A stretch of DNA of 64,000 nucleotides, taken from assembly GCF_023015885.1 (NCBI RefSeq), contig NZ_JALKBE010000002.1, positions 124,001-188,000 on the forward strand, in the 5' to 3' direction. The translations under genes and the position numbers were made by a program. The notes under the pieces are model-generated. The model was not told where the DNA came from, made no database searches, and worked only from the letters and a program-made list of their open reading frames with translations. Below are positions 24,964-33,240 of the stretch, piece after piece (the stretch's first letter is position 1; every line of letters begins with the position of its first letter). The stretch comes from Aliiroseovarius sp. S1123. GTDB taxonomy: Bacteria > Pseudomonadota > Alphaproteobacteria > Rhodobacterales > Rhodobacteraceae.

Positions 24964-25441
24964 TGGCGCCGTCCGCCGTCAAAGCAGCTATCACTGCGGG
25001 ACTGAGTGGGCGTTTTGTCTTCCCATCCTGCTCCAGCGTGACAATCACAGTCTCGCCCGAACAGCGCAGCTCGCCCGTGACCCAGACCCCGTATTCCAAC
25101 ACGAACGAGCTGTTGCGGAAGGTTGTGGCGCGCGCCGTAACGACGAAGGTTTCGCCCAGAAACATGGGTTTGAAATAGCGGGCCGCGTTGGTGGCAAGAA
25201 CGACCTGCGGATCGTTTTCCGAATTGTAACTGGTGATCGCATGGGCGTTGAAATAGGGGATGCGCAGATCCTCGAACCAGCGCAGATAAACGATGTTGTT
25301 CACATGATTCAGTGCGTCAAGTTCGTGAAAGCGCACGCGGTCCGCTTGTCCGAAATTCCAGCCCTCGGGCACACCAGCTATCTTCAACTGCTGGGCGTTC
25401 AGGGGGGTGACCAAGGGGATGTTTGGAAGCGGATCAGACAT
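24950..25441 (-). CDS. Acyl-CoA thioesterase (4HBT hotdog fold)
   Basis: A 163-residue single hotdog-domain protein. The family motif VRFHELDALNHVNNIVYLRW (residues about 31-50) contains the catalytic Asp and His-Val-Asn. The later FLGETFVVTARATTFR and ELRCSGETVIVTLEQD strands complete the fold. It hydrolyses acyl-CoA or hydroxybenzoyl-CoA-like thioesters; chain preference is unknown. The longest frame begins at a TTG at 25456; ATG 25441, preceded by AAGG, is preferred. It lies just downstream of tRNA-Gly in the same direction. Confidence 0.85.
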   Translation of the reverse strand: MSDPLPNIPLVTPLNAQQLKIAGVPEGWNFGQADRVRFHELDALNHVNNIVYLRWFEDLRIPYFNAHAITSYNSENDPQVVLATNAARYFKPMFLGETFVVTARATTFRNSSFVLEYGVWVTGELRCSGETVIVTLEQDGKTKRPLSPAVIAALTADGATKAG

Positions 25442-25474
25442 GAAAACCTTGGTCAATCACTCACTGTGCGGGAT

Positions 25475-25548
25475 TGGAGCGGGTGAAGGGAATCGAACCC
25501 TCGTCGTCAGCTTGGGAAGCTGCTGCTCTACCATTGAGCTACACCCGC
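25475..25548 (-). tRNA. tRNA-Gly (anticodon CCC)
   Basis: Reverse-strand cloverleaf: acceptor stem GCGGGTG / CACCCGC, D-arm GCTC...GAGC, anticodon stem around loop TTCCCAA, T-arm AGGG-TTCGATT-CCCT, discriminator T and an encoded CCA. Loop positions 34-36 read CCC, so it decodes GGG glycine codons. The closing pair of the anticodon stem is a mismatch, but the rest is regular. No attachment-site repeat or integrase is seen nearby. Confidence 0.95.
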
Positions 25549-25599
25549 CTTATCCCCTGAGCTATGCCAAGGGGCAGGGAAGTTCAAGCGCTTATCGGT

Positions 25600-27642
25600 C
25601 TATCCCCGGCGACGACGGCGGCGGCGTCCACCTCCGTCTTCATCCCCACCACCTGTGTTGAAGCTGGGTTCGGGCAGATCGACCACCGAGCGCAGGATCG
25701 GGAATGGGTCCGAGGAGTTCGGCATGGCCGAGGCGTTGACGAAATGCTCTTGGAACTTGGCTTCCACCGCAGTCTCGATCTTGGTGATTTTGCGGACGGT
25801 ATCTTCGATTTCGGCCCGCGCGGCACGATTCAGCAGCGCAATGCGGGCACCGGTGCCCGCGGCGTTGCCTGCCGAGGTTACTTTGTTCAACTCACAATCC
25901 GGGATCATGCCCAGAACCATCGCGTGTTTGGCCGAGATATGTGCGCCAAACGCGCCAGCCAGCACCACGCGATCCACCTTGTCCACGCCACGTTTGTCCA
26001 TCAATAGGCGTGCACCGGAATAGAGCGCGGCCTTTGCCATCTGAATGGCGCGGATATCGCCATTGGTGACGGTGATCGGCTTTTGATCCTCGTCTCCGTC
26101 CCACAGGCGATAAGCATTCGTGCGCCCATCTGCAATGCAGCGGTCGGTACCGGTCTGTTCAGCCGAGCCGATCAGACCACCAGCATCCACAAGCCCAGCC
26201 ATACGCATCTCAGCGATTACCTCGATAATGCCCGAGCCGCAGATGCCAGTCACGCCTGTGACGGCTGTCGCCGCGGCAAAGCCGTCTTCGTCGGACCAGA
26301 TGTCCGAGCCGATCACACGGAAGCGTGGCTCTTTGGTGACCGGATTGATCTCGACCCGTTCGATTGCCCCCGGCGCAGCACGCTGGCCCGCACTGATCTG
26401 CGCGCCTTCAAAGGCCGGGCCCGTGGGGGACGAACAGGCCATAACGCCGTCCTTGTCGCCCAGCAGGATTTCCGCGTTGGTCCCCACATCCACAACCAGC
26501 ACAAGATCTTCGGACTTGTCCGGTGCTTCGGACAAAGCCACAGCCGCGGCATCCGCGCCCACATGGCCAGCAATACATGGCAGCATGTACAGGCGGGCAA
26601 GAGGGTGGATGGTGAGGTCCACATCCGTGGCACGTAAGCGCATTGCATCGGACGTCGCCAGCGCGAAAGGAGCTTGCCCCAACTCAAAGGGGTCAATGCC
26701 AAGGAACAGGTGGTGCATGACCGGATTGCAGACCACGACCACATCCATGATCAGGTGCTTGTCGATTTCGGCGTCCGCGGCAATTTGAGTGAACAGCGCG
26801 TTCATGCCTTCGCGTACGGCCTCGGTCATTTCCTGCGCGCCGCCCGCGTTCATCATAGAATAGCTCACGCGGCTCATCAGGTCTTCGCCAAAGCGGATTT
26901 GCGGGTTCATCAGGCCCGAGGACGCGACGACCTCGCCGGTCGACATGTCACACAAATGCGCGGCGATGGTGGTGGATCCAAGGTCCACGGCCATGCCATA
27001 GACGCTGCCCTCGTGATAGCCGGGCCAAAGATGCATGACGCGGGGCGGGTTTTCTTCATCGCCCAGATGGACGGCAACGGTGACCTTCCATTCGCCCTTG
27101 CGTAGGCAGGGTTGAAGTATTGAGAGAATGTGAAGATCGGCGCGTACACCTTTGATTTCCCACTGTTCCTCAAGTGCGGTGACGAGACGCTCCAGATCAC
27201 CCGAGGGTTCGTGCATGTCTGGTTCTTCGACCTCGACATAGTAAAGTTTAACCACGGGATCGAGCGTGATGTCACGGGCCTCGGCCCGTTTGCGGACCAC
27301 TTGCTTGTGCACCTGACTTTCAGGCGGCACGTCGACCACAACGTCACCTTGCACCGTCGCCTGACAGCCCAGACGGCGCCCTTTTGGCAGGCCGCGAATG
27401 TCGTCATAGCGCTGTTCGACCTTGTTCCATTCGGACAGAGCGTTTTCTTCGACGGTGACGCCGTGCTTCGGGAACTCGCCAAAGCTAGGGGTGACCTGAC
27501 ATTTCGAACAGATGCCTCGGCCGCCACAGACCGAGTCCAGATCCACGCCCAACTGGCGGGCAGCGGTCAGAATGGGGGTGCCAACCGGGAAACGGCCCCG
27601 TTTGCCGGAGGGAGTAAAGATGACCAAAGGATCCTGAGACAT
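25600..27642 (-). CDS. RACo-like corrinoid-protein reductive activator (ASKHA/DUF4445)
   Basis: A 680-residue protein. The N-terminal [2Fe-2S] ferredoxin domain has ligands C39, C45, C48 (VCGGRGICSKC) and C93 (LGC). A linker is followed by an ASKHA ATPase-like domain with YGMAVDLGSTTIAAHL near residue 215 and VLVVDVGTNAEILLGD near 385. Such proteins use ATP to drive reduction of inactive Co(II) corrinoid cofactors to Co(I). It belongs with the MeTr and MetF genes at 29493-31511. The C-terminus ends [11 protein letters not shown], an Arg-rich tail resembling that of the MeTr protein. No corrinoid protein lies in the window. Confidence 0.85.
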   Translation of the reverse strand: MSQDPLVIFTPSGKRGRFPVGTPILTAARQLGVDLDSVCGGRGICSKCQVTPSFGEFPKHGVTVEENALSEWNKVEQRYDDIRGLPKGRRLGCQATVQGDVVVDVPPESQVHKQVVRKRAEARDITLDPVVKLYYVEVEEPDMHEPSGDLERLVTALEEQWEIKGVRADLHILSILQPCLRKGEWKVTVAVHLGDEENPPRVMHLWPGYHEGSVYGMAVDLGSTTIAAHLCDMSTGEVVASSGLMNPQIRFGEDLMSRVSYSMMNAGGAQEMTEAVREGMNALFTQIAADAEIDKHLIMDVVVVCNPVMHHLFLGIDPFELGQAPFALATSDAMRLRATDVDLTIHPLARLYMLPCIAGHVGADAAAVALSEAPDKSEDLVLVVDVGTNAEILLGDKDGVMACSSPTGPAFEGAQISAGQRAAPGAIERVEINPVTKEPRFRVIGSDIWSDEDGFAAATAVTGVTGICGSGIIEVIAEMRMAGLVDAGGLIGSAEQTGTDRCIADGRTNAYRLWDGDEDQKPITVTNGDIRAIQMAKAALYSGARLLMDKRGVDKVDRVVLAGAFGAHISAKHAMVLGMIPDCELNKVTSAGNAAGTGARIALLNRAARAEIEDTVRKITKIETAVEAKFQEHFVNASAMPNSSDPFPILRSVVDLPEPSFNTGGGDEDGGGRRRRRRRG

Positions 27643-27756
27643 TGCGCGCGTCTTTCCTGTTGATTTTCCATCAATTTAGGCGACACACCGGCATGCGCAA
27701 TGCCTGCATGCGGCATAAATGGACGGGAAACGCCGTTTTTTACCCGCGCGTGGCAA

Positions 27757-28926
27757 TCAACGCTCTTGTTCGGCCAGCCAATCCAAGATTGCGGTGCGAT
27801 CCCCGTCTAAAAGAGGCGCTGCGCCGCGATCCTGTGTGTCGTCCAAACTGCTCATCTTAATGGGGTTGCCCGCCGCGACGAAGGGCTTGCCCCCATCGGG
27901 GGTGGATAGGTGTTTGATCATGTTGCGCGCCAGAATCTGCGGGTCCTGCATGGCCTCGGCAACGTTTTGTATTGGGGCGCAGGGAATGCCCTCATCGGTC
28001 AGAAGCTCTAGCCAATGCGCGCGAGATTTTCCAAGGGTTACGGTCTCGATCCGACGGCGCAGAAGCTGCACATTTTCACAGCGGGCGAGGTTGTTGGCGA
28101 ATTCGGGTCGGGTCGCCCATTTCGGTTTGCCAAGCACATTACACAGCTTTCTGAACAGAACATCGTTGCCGCAGGCGATGACCATAAGTCCATCAGCCGT
28201 GTGGTAGGTCTCAAACGGTGCGATAGAAGGATGGCGTGCGCCCGAAGGTTCCGGCGGAATGCCAGTCTCGCCAGTGATGGCGATGGCGTGTTCGATGATC
28301 GCCAGCTGGCTGTCCAGCATCGCCACATCAACTTTCTGGCCCTTGCCGGTCTTTTCGCGCTGGTACAATGCGGCCAAAAGTCCGTGCCCTAGAAACATGC
28401 CCGCTACGATATCGCCGACCGAGGCCCCCACGCGCACCGGCTCGCGGTTCTTTTCACCCGTGATCGACATGACCCCGCCGCGCGCCTGCACCACCATGTC
28501 ATAGGCGGGTTTCAATGCGTCGGGGCCGGTATGCCCAAAGCCCGACACCGCGCCATAGATCAGATGCGGATGGCGTTCTGACAGCGTGTCATAGCCATAG
28601 CCGAGACGTTCCATGACGCCGGGGCGGTAGTTTTCCATCACCACGTCGACCTGTGCCAGCAGCCGTTCGAAAACCGCGCGATCGGCGTCGTCCTTCAGGT
28701 TTAGGGCAATCGACTGCTTATCGCGGTTGATGGTCGCGAAATAGGCGCTGTGCCCGTTGCGAAATGGCGGGAAATGCCGTGTGTCATCTCCGATTCCGGG
28801 CTGTTCGACTTTGATCACCTTGGCTCCCAAATCGGACAGGATCATCGAGCAGTAGGGACCGGCCAGTACATGGGTTAAGTCAAGAATGGTGATCCCCTCA
28901 AGCGGGGTGTGCGTGGATGTCGACAC
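27757..28926 (-). CDS. CaiB/BaiF family CoA-transferase
   Basis: A 389-residue family III CoA-transferase. N-terminal LEGITILDLTHVLAGPYCSM, GAKVIKVEQPGIGDDTR and FATINRDKQSIALNLKD are the family's conserved blocks; the catalytic Asp is expected in PAYDMVVQARGG near residue 135. These enzymes move CoA between carboxylic acids; the acids here are unknown. The track's TTG at 28932 lies too close to the AAGGA site; the GTG at 28926, eight bases from it, is the better start. It lies between the RACo-like gene and the lipoprotein gene and may not be part of the C1 pathway. Confidence 0.88.
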   Translation of the reverse strand: MSTSTHTPLEGITILDLTHVLAGPYCSMILSDLGAKVIKVEQPGIGDDTRHFPPFRNGHSAYFATINRDKQSIALNLKDDADRAVFERLLAQVDVVMENYRPGVMERLGYGYDTLSERHPHLIYGAVSGFGHTGPDALKPAYDMVVQARGGVMSITGEKNREPVRVGASVGDIVAGMFLGHGLLAALYQREKTGKGQKVDVAMLDSQLAIIEHAIAITGETGIPPEPSGARHPSIAPFETYHTADGLMVIACGNDVLFRKLCNVLGKPKWATRPEFANNLARCENVQLLRRRIETVTLGKSRAHWLELLTDEGIPCAPIQNVAEAMQDPQILARNMIKHLSTPDGGKPFVAAGNPIKMSSLDDTQDRGAAPLLDGDRTAILDWLAEQER

Positions 28927-29082
28927 GATCAATGTCCTTCTGTTCGCGGTTTCTGTGGACAGTTAGCGTTCGCGTTATGGTGGCTTCTTTGCGGGAAATC
29001 AAAGCGTCTGAAACTGTTTTTGCGCCAACCGCAAGAAGATTACAGACAGGCTCATGCGTGCAGGGAAACCCGACAGATGGGC

Positions 29083-29114
29083 AAAAAAAAGCCCGCGACT
29101 GGCGCGGGCTTTTT
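29083..29114. terminator. Bidirectional terminator downstream of the small lipoprotein
   Basis: A perfect 7-base-pair stem (29091-29097 with 29103-29109) is flanked by eight A on the left and five T on the right, so it can stop transcription both ways. It lies 16 bases past the stop of the leftward lipoprotein gene. Confidence 0.85.
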
Positions 29115-29129
29115 CAGGGGACACCACCA

Positions 29130-29255
29130 TTACATGGGGTTGCCCATTTTGTCATAAGTAGGCTCGGCGACGACGACGGGCTCGGGTTCCGGCGCAGTGG
29201 CGCAGGCCGCAAGGGTGGTCATCGCAATCAGAAGAAGCGTTGCTGTAACTTTCAT
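29130..29255 (-). CDS. 41-residue lipoprotein
   Basis: A short gene with a strong ribosome site (GGAG, spaced before ATG 29255) and a lipoprotein signal peptide: MKVTATLLLIAMTTLAAC, with lipobox LAAC and lipid-carrying C18. The mature peptide is only about 24 residues and begins CATAPEPEPVVVAEP, a Pro/Glu-rich stretch, ending DKMGNPM. It has its own terminator. Tiny entericidin-like lipoproteins of this type are common and usually of unknown role; no antitoxin partner is seen. The peptide is too short for most gene callers. Confidence 0.7.
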   Translation of the reverse strand: MKVTATLLLIAMTTLAACATAPEPEPVVVAEPTYDKMGNPM

Positions 29256-29446
29256 GGATATAACTCCGATGTTTTGTGTTCAAAAACGGTACTGTAAATG
29301 TCCCGCGCTCCCCGAAACATCGACCTTTAATGGGCGGAACGGCGAACACTTTTGATGATAGGCAAGATGAATTGGGACGCAAGCCCGAGGGCGTCAATCC
29401 ACGGGTTCTCTATGGTATTTTGGTATCTGATGTGTATCTAAAGTAG

Positions 29447-29475
29447 AAGGCCCGCCAGATTGGCGGGCCTTTTGT
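29447..29475. terminator. Terminator downstream of the MeTr gene
   Basis: A perfect 10-base-pair stem (29447-29456 with 29462-29471) with a five-base loop is followed on the + strand by TTTTGTG. It lies 22 bases beyond the stop of the leftward methyltransferase gene and ends the 31834-29493 operon. The remaining 190 bases up to the lipoprotein gene hold nothing else that I recognise. Confidence 0.7.
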
Positions 29476-29492
29476 GTGTTTGCTTCTAGCCG

Positions 29493-30566
29493 TTAGCCCC
29501 GGCGACGACGACCACCACGACGGCCACCAGCAGCACCCGCGGCTCCGGCATTGCTCGAGTTGAACTTGATCCACTCGGCCCCGCCTTCGTCGTTGTTGGT
29601 CAGGAAGTTGGCGGCGCGGATGGCCTCCATTTCCTTCCCGGCCTTGGGCTTGGTCGAACCCAGACCGAAGACCTGGCAGAAGGTCTCGTCATCCATGTCA
29701 GCCGGGATGATGATGCCTTTGGCCTCGATCTCGGCTTTCTTTTCGGCCAGCTTTTTGGGGCCAACGGGCAGGGCAATCGGGTTCATGATCGCCGAGGTCA
29801 TGCCAGTGGCCATCGCCATCGGCAGGAACGCGTTGTTGATGCCGTGACGGTTGGGCAGACCGAACGAGATGTTGGAGGCGCCACAGGTGGTGTTCACACC
29901 CAGCTCTTCACGCAGGCGGCGGTTCAGTTCGAACACCTGCAGGCCAGCTGTGCCCATCGCACCGATCGGCATGACCAGCGGGTCCACCACGATGTCATGC
30001 GCCGGGATGCCGAAGTCTGCAGCGCGTTCGACGATTTTCTTGGCGACGGCAAAGCGCACTTCAGGGTCTTCCGAAATGCCCGTGTCGTCGTTCGAGATCG
30101 CAACAACGGGGACGTTATATTTCTTGACCAGCGGCAGAACCAATTCCAGACGTTCTTCTTCACCGGTGACCGAGTTCAGAAGCGGGCGACCTTTGGCGGC
30201 TTCCAGACCTGCTTCCAGCGCACCGGGAACCGACGAGTCGATGCAGAGCGGGCAGTCGGTGACGGCTTGCACGGTTTCGACCAGTTTGCGCATCAGGTCC
30301 GGCTCGACAAAGTTGTTGTCGGCATAACGCGGATCTTCGGCCATTTTGTTCGAGAACACGGCGCCCGAGTTGATGTCCAGAATGGTCGCGCCGGCGGCAA
30401 CCTGTGCCAGGGCGTCGGCTTCAACGCGGCTGAAGTCGTCGCGCTCCAGCTCTTCGTTCAGGATTTTGCGGCCAGTCGGGTTGATGCGCTCGCCGATCAC
30501 GGAAAACGGCTGGTCAAAGCCGATGATCGAGGTCTTGGTCGCGCTTTCGACGATGGTACGGGTCAT
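29493..30566 (-). CDS. Methyltetrahydrofolate:corrinoid methyltransferase (MeTr/AcsE-like)
   Basis: A 357-residue protein with the dihydropteroate-synthase-like TIM barrel of MeTr. FSVIGERINPTGR near residues 21-33 and ATILDINSGAVF near 59-70 match the pterin-binding strands; PLCIDSSVPGALEAGL and LNSVTGEEER follow in order. It moves a methyl group between a corrinoid protein and tetrahydrofolate. Directly upstream (6 bases) is the MetF-like gene, so the methyl group can be oxidised onward. The C-terminus is a Gly/Ala stretch ending GGRRGGRRRRG, not part of the barrel and similar to the tail of the RACo-like protein. Confidence 0.87.
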   Translation of the reverse strand: MTRTIVESATKTSIIGFDQPFSVIGERINPTGRKILNEELERDDFSRVEADALAQVAAGATILDINSGAVFSNKMAEDPRYADNNFVEPDLMRKLVETVQAVTDCPLCIDSSVPGALEAGLEAAKGRPLLNSVTGEEERLELVLPLVKKYNVPVVAISNDDTGISEDPEVRFAVAKKIVERAADFGIPAHDIVVDPLVMPIGAMGTAGLQVFELNRRLREELGVNTTCGASNISFGLPNRHGINNAFLPMAMATGMTSAIMNPIALPVGPKKLAEKKAEIEAKGIIIPADMDDETFCQVFGLGSTKPKAGKEMEAIRAANFLTNNDEGGAEWIKFNSSNAGAAGAAGGRRGGRRRRG

Positions 30567-30572
30567 TCTTGA

Positions 30573-31511
30573 TTATCCTTTGGTCGCGTTCACTGGGGCG
30601 GTGTTGTCTCCGCCATGCTCGATGGCCCAGTTGGCATTGGTCCTGATCCCGCCCAGCGGGAAGAAGTGCACCTGGGTGATGTTGAAGTCGGGGTTGGCGG
30701 CCTTGTGCAGCGCCAGATCGTTTAGAACGTCGTTCGGTTCGTGCGGCAGCAGCAGCTTCGACACGTCCTTGGCGCGCTTTTGCAGCACTTTCAGGGACGG
30801 GCCCACGCCGCAGGCAATGGCGAACTTGATCATGGTCTGAAGTTTGGCTGGACCCGCGATGCCGATATGGATCGGAAGGTTCATGCCGCGCTCGGCCAGT
30901 TCGTTGGCCCATGCAATGACCGGCTCGGCCTCGAAGCAAAACTGGGTGGCCAGCGCCATCTCGGCGTCGGTGCGTTTGGAAAACTCTTGCTTCCAATCCA
31001 GCGCCGCATAGGTGTTGGTGCGACCGCCCTTGGGGTCGATATCCAGATTCGGCTCGGGGTGACCGGCCACGTGCAGATTGGTAAAGCCTGCCTGATCAAA
31101 CAGGCCAGTTTCCAAAAGCTGCATCGAACTGTCAAAATCGCCAATGGGCTGGGCAACGCCGCCGGCCAGGATCAGGCCCTGCTTCACGTCGGCTTCGCCA
31201 TGGTACTGGGCAATCCAGTCGGCCAGCGTGGCTTTGTCCTTGATGATGCGCGCCGGGAAGTGCGGCATCGCGTCGAAGCCTTCTTCCTTCAGGCGCTTTG
31301 CCGTGGCGACCATGTCTTCGATCGGCGTGCCTTCGATATGGGCGATATAGACCCGCGTGCCTTCGGGCAGAAGATCACGGAAATCTTCGACCTTGCCCGC
31401 CGTGCGCGGCATGACTTCAATCGAATAGCCCTTCAGGAATGCCTGAAGTTCGGGGGATGCGGCATTGGCCTGACCATCGGTCGGCTTCTTGCGGAAGTTC
31501 AACAGCGCCAT
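30573..31511 (-). CDS. Methylenetetrahydrofolate reductase (MetF-like)
   Basis: A protein of about 312 residues of the MetF TIM-barrel family. YSIEVMPRTAGKVEDF near residues 29-44 holds the catalytic Glu, and GVAQPIGDFDSSMQLLE and TNLHVAGHPEPN near 115-155 form the FAD/folate site. It interconverts methylene- and methyl-tetrahydrofolate. ATG 31511 is chosen because AGGAGG lies seven bases upstream; the 12-codon extension is rejected. It is shorter and more divergent than methionine-pathway MetF and is cotranscribed with the MeTr gene, which points to demethylation of a methylated compound feeding the folate pool. Confidence 0.85.
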   Translation of the reverse strand: MALLNFRKKPTDGQANAASPELQAFLKGYSIEVMPRTAGKVEDFRDLLPEGTRVYIAHIEGTPIEDMVATAKRLKEEGFDAMPHFPARIIKDKATLADWIAQYHGEADVKQGLILAGGVAQPIGDFDSSMQLLETGLFDQAGFTNLHVAGHPEPNLDIDPKGGRTNTYAALDWKQEFSKRTDAEMALATQFCFEAEPVIAWANELAERGMNLPIHIGIAGPAKLQTMIKFAIACGVGPSLKVLQKRAKDVSKLLLPHEPNDVLNDLALHKAANPDFNITQVHFFPLGGIRTNANWAIEHGGDNTAPVNATKG

Positions 31512-31537
31512 GGCTGCCTCCTTGATAGAGGGTGGGA

Positions 31538-31834
31538 TCAGGCCCATCCGTCGTTGCCAATCAGAGCGCGCAAACGCTCGTTGTCATATTCCGCGTCCAA
31601 ACGCGCAGCCTCGGCCGCGGCGATCTCTTGCGGGTCACCTTCGACAGAAAAAGGGTCTGCCTTGCGCCATTCCGCCAGATAAGCGTCGCTGTCTTTCGCG
31701 TTCACCTTCATGGCGGCCCGGTCAATGGCCTGTTCGAACCGCTCGGGCAGAGGGGCTTTCGACCCACGGCGGCCTTTGCCCACGATCACCTGGGCGGGGA
31801 TGTCCCTCCAGTAAACGATGGTGACGTCCGGCAT
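31538..31834 (-). CDS. 'Virulence factor' family small protein (PF13769 type)
   Basis: A 98-residue soluble protein with MPDVTIVYWRDIPAQVIVG at the start, KGRRGSKAPLPERFEQAIDRAAM in the middle and a charged C-terminal helix. The sequence fits the small family annotated as 'virulence factor', which in roseobacters usually heads MetF/MeTr operons; no true virulence role is known. ATG 31834 is chosen from a GGGAGA site just upstream; the 69-codon extension of the open frame is rejected. It is first in the leftward C1 operon. Confidence 0.75.
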   Translation of the reverse strand: MPDVTIVYWRDIPAQVIVGKGRRGSKAPLPERFEQAIDRAAMKVNAKDSDAYLAEWRKADPFSVEGDPQEIAAAEAARLDAEYDNERLRALIGNDGWA

Positions 31835-31889
31835 TGCGATTCTCCCTTTTCTTCGTCCTCTATACGTAGTCGCGCTTGCCCATCGCCTT

Positions 31890-31906
31890 GTGTCGATTTT
31901 CGACAC
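31890..31906. promoter_or_regulatory. Inverted repeat upstream of the C1 operon
   Basis: GTGTCG-ATTTT-CGACAC is a perfect dyad with six-base arms, 56 bases before the first gene of the leftward operon. It fits the T-N11-A pattern of LysR-type regulators and is a likely operator. No regulator gene is adjacent. The rest of the 293-base gap up to 32127 shows nothing else that I recognise. Confidence 0.45.
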
Positions 31907-32127
31907 GCCGCGTTTCACAAGCGACTTCACAGGCTTCATAGGCTCGCGTTCATACGATCCGCGCCGAAGGAATACGAAAAACAACTGAAAGAGACCATGC
32001 CGCCCGCCGTGAAATCCTTTCATGTTGATTATGACATCCAAGTGTTACATTTGCCGCCCGGCAGGGATTGCCAGCACTGGTCATGCACCCTATCTTGGGG
32101 ATAACTCGAAAATGGAGGGCGTGATCA

Positions 32128-33240
32128 ATGGCGCCCAAGCGTCCCAAAGGTGCGGGCGTGTTCCCGAAAGCGGTAGAAGCCCCCGTGCCATCCCCCGTGG
32201 ATCCGGCCAGCCTTTATGCGGCTCTGGATCTCGGTACAAATAGTTGTCGCATGCTGATTGCCCAGCCAAAGGGCAGTCAGTTTCATGTCGTGGACAGCTT
32301 CTCGAAATCGGTGCAGCTGGGCCGTGGTCTGGAAGCGTCCGGGCGTCTCAGCCGTTCATCCATGTCGCGCACCATCCAAGCGCTGCGCATCTGCCGTAAA
32401 AAGCTGATCAAGCATGATGTAAAACGGATGCGGCTTGTCGCGACCGAGGCTTGCCGTCGTGCGACCAACGGCAAGGCGTTCATGGCCAATATCCGACGCG
32501 AAACCGGGTTGGATCTTGAGATCATCAAGCCCGAGGAAGAAGCGCGTCTGGCCGTAGTGTCCTGCGCGCCCTTGGTGTCCACCAAGACCGAACAGCTTTT
32601 GGTGGTGGATATCGGCGGTGGCTCGACGGAACTTGTCTGGATTGACCTGTCGAAAGTCCCCCCCTTGGACCGCGCGCAGTCCATCATGCGGATGGGGCGT
32701 GGGTTCTCTGGTGGTGTGGGCGATTTCCCAGCGGCCAGCGTGGTTGATTGGATTTCCGTCCCACTGGGCGTGGCAACCCTGCGCGAGATGTTTGACGATG
32801 TGGAAGACGATGCAGGCCGCTATGCCCTGATGTCGGTTCATTTCGAAGAGCAGCTGGCCGATTTCAGCCCCTTCTATCACGAACCGCCGCGCGAAGGCTT
32901 CCAGATCATTGGCACCTCGGGCACGGTGACGACCGTCGCTGCGACCCATCTGGGGCTGCGCCGCTATGACCGCACCCGCGTGGATGGGTTGCGCATGACG
33001 TCAGAACAGATTGAACGCGTGATCCAAGGCTATCTGGCGATGGGCCCCAAGGGGCGTCGCGTGAACTCGCATATCGGACGGGATCGGCAATCGTTGATCA
33101 TGTCCGGATCGGCGATTTTGCAGGCGCTTTTGCGTGTCTGGCCGACTGATCGCTTGTCAGTTGCGGATCGAGGCCTTAGAGAAGGCATCCTTTATTCTCA
33201 AATGTCCTCGGACGGCGTGTTGGAAGGCGGACCTTTCTGA
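32128..33240 (+). CDS. Ppx/GppA exopolyphosphatase-family phosphatase
   Basis: A 370-residue ASKHA-fold protein. The phosphate-1 motif is [17 protein letters not shown] near residues 31-47, the second is [15 protein letters not shown] near 160-174, and [15 protein letters not shown] near 257-271 is the third loop. It hydrolyses polyphosphate ends or pppGpp. It is shorter than E. coli Ppx and lacks its C-terminal HD domain, as in many alphaproteobacteria. Start ATG 32128 follows GGAGGG. It overlaps rlmE by one base (TGATG), giving coupled translation. Confidence 0.88.
   Translation: MAPKRPKGAGVFPKAVEAPVPSPVDPASLYAALDLGTNSCRMLIAQPKGSQFHVVDSFSKSVQLGRGLEASGRLSRSSMSRTIQALRICRKKLIKHDVKRMRLVATEACRRATNGKAFMANIRRETGLDLEIIKPEEEARLAVVSCAPLVSTKTEQLLVVDIGGGSTELVWIDLSKVPPLDRAQSIMRMGRGFSGGVGDFPAASVVDWISVPLGVATLREMFDDVEDDAGRYALMSVHFEEQLADFSPFYHEPPREGFQIIGTSGTVTTVAATHLGLRRYDRTRVDGLRMTSEQIERVIQGYLAMGPKGRRVNSHIGRDRQSLIMSGSAILQALLRVWPTDRLSVADRGLREGILYSQMSSDGVLEGGPF

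Noticed and set aside
25475-25548. tRNA-Gly as an island integration site
   Set aside because: No integrase gene, no repeated tRNA end and no change to foreign genes on either side.
27691-27712. Two GCATGCG copies upstream of the RACo-like gene
   Set aside because: Short direct repeats 15 bases apart; no dyad or known box, likely chance.
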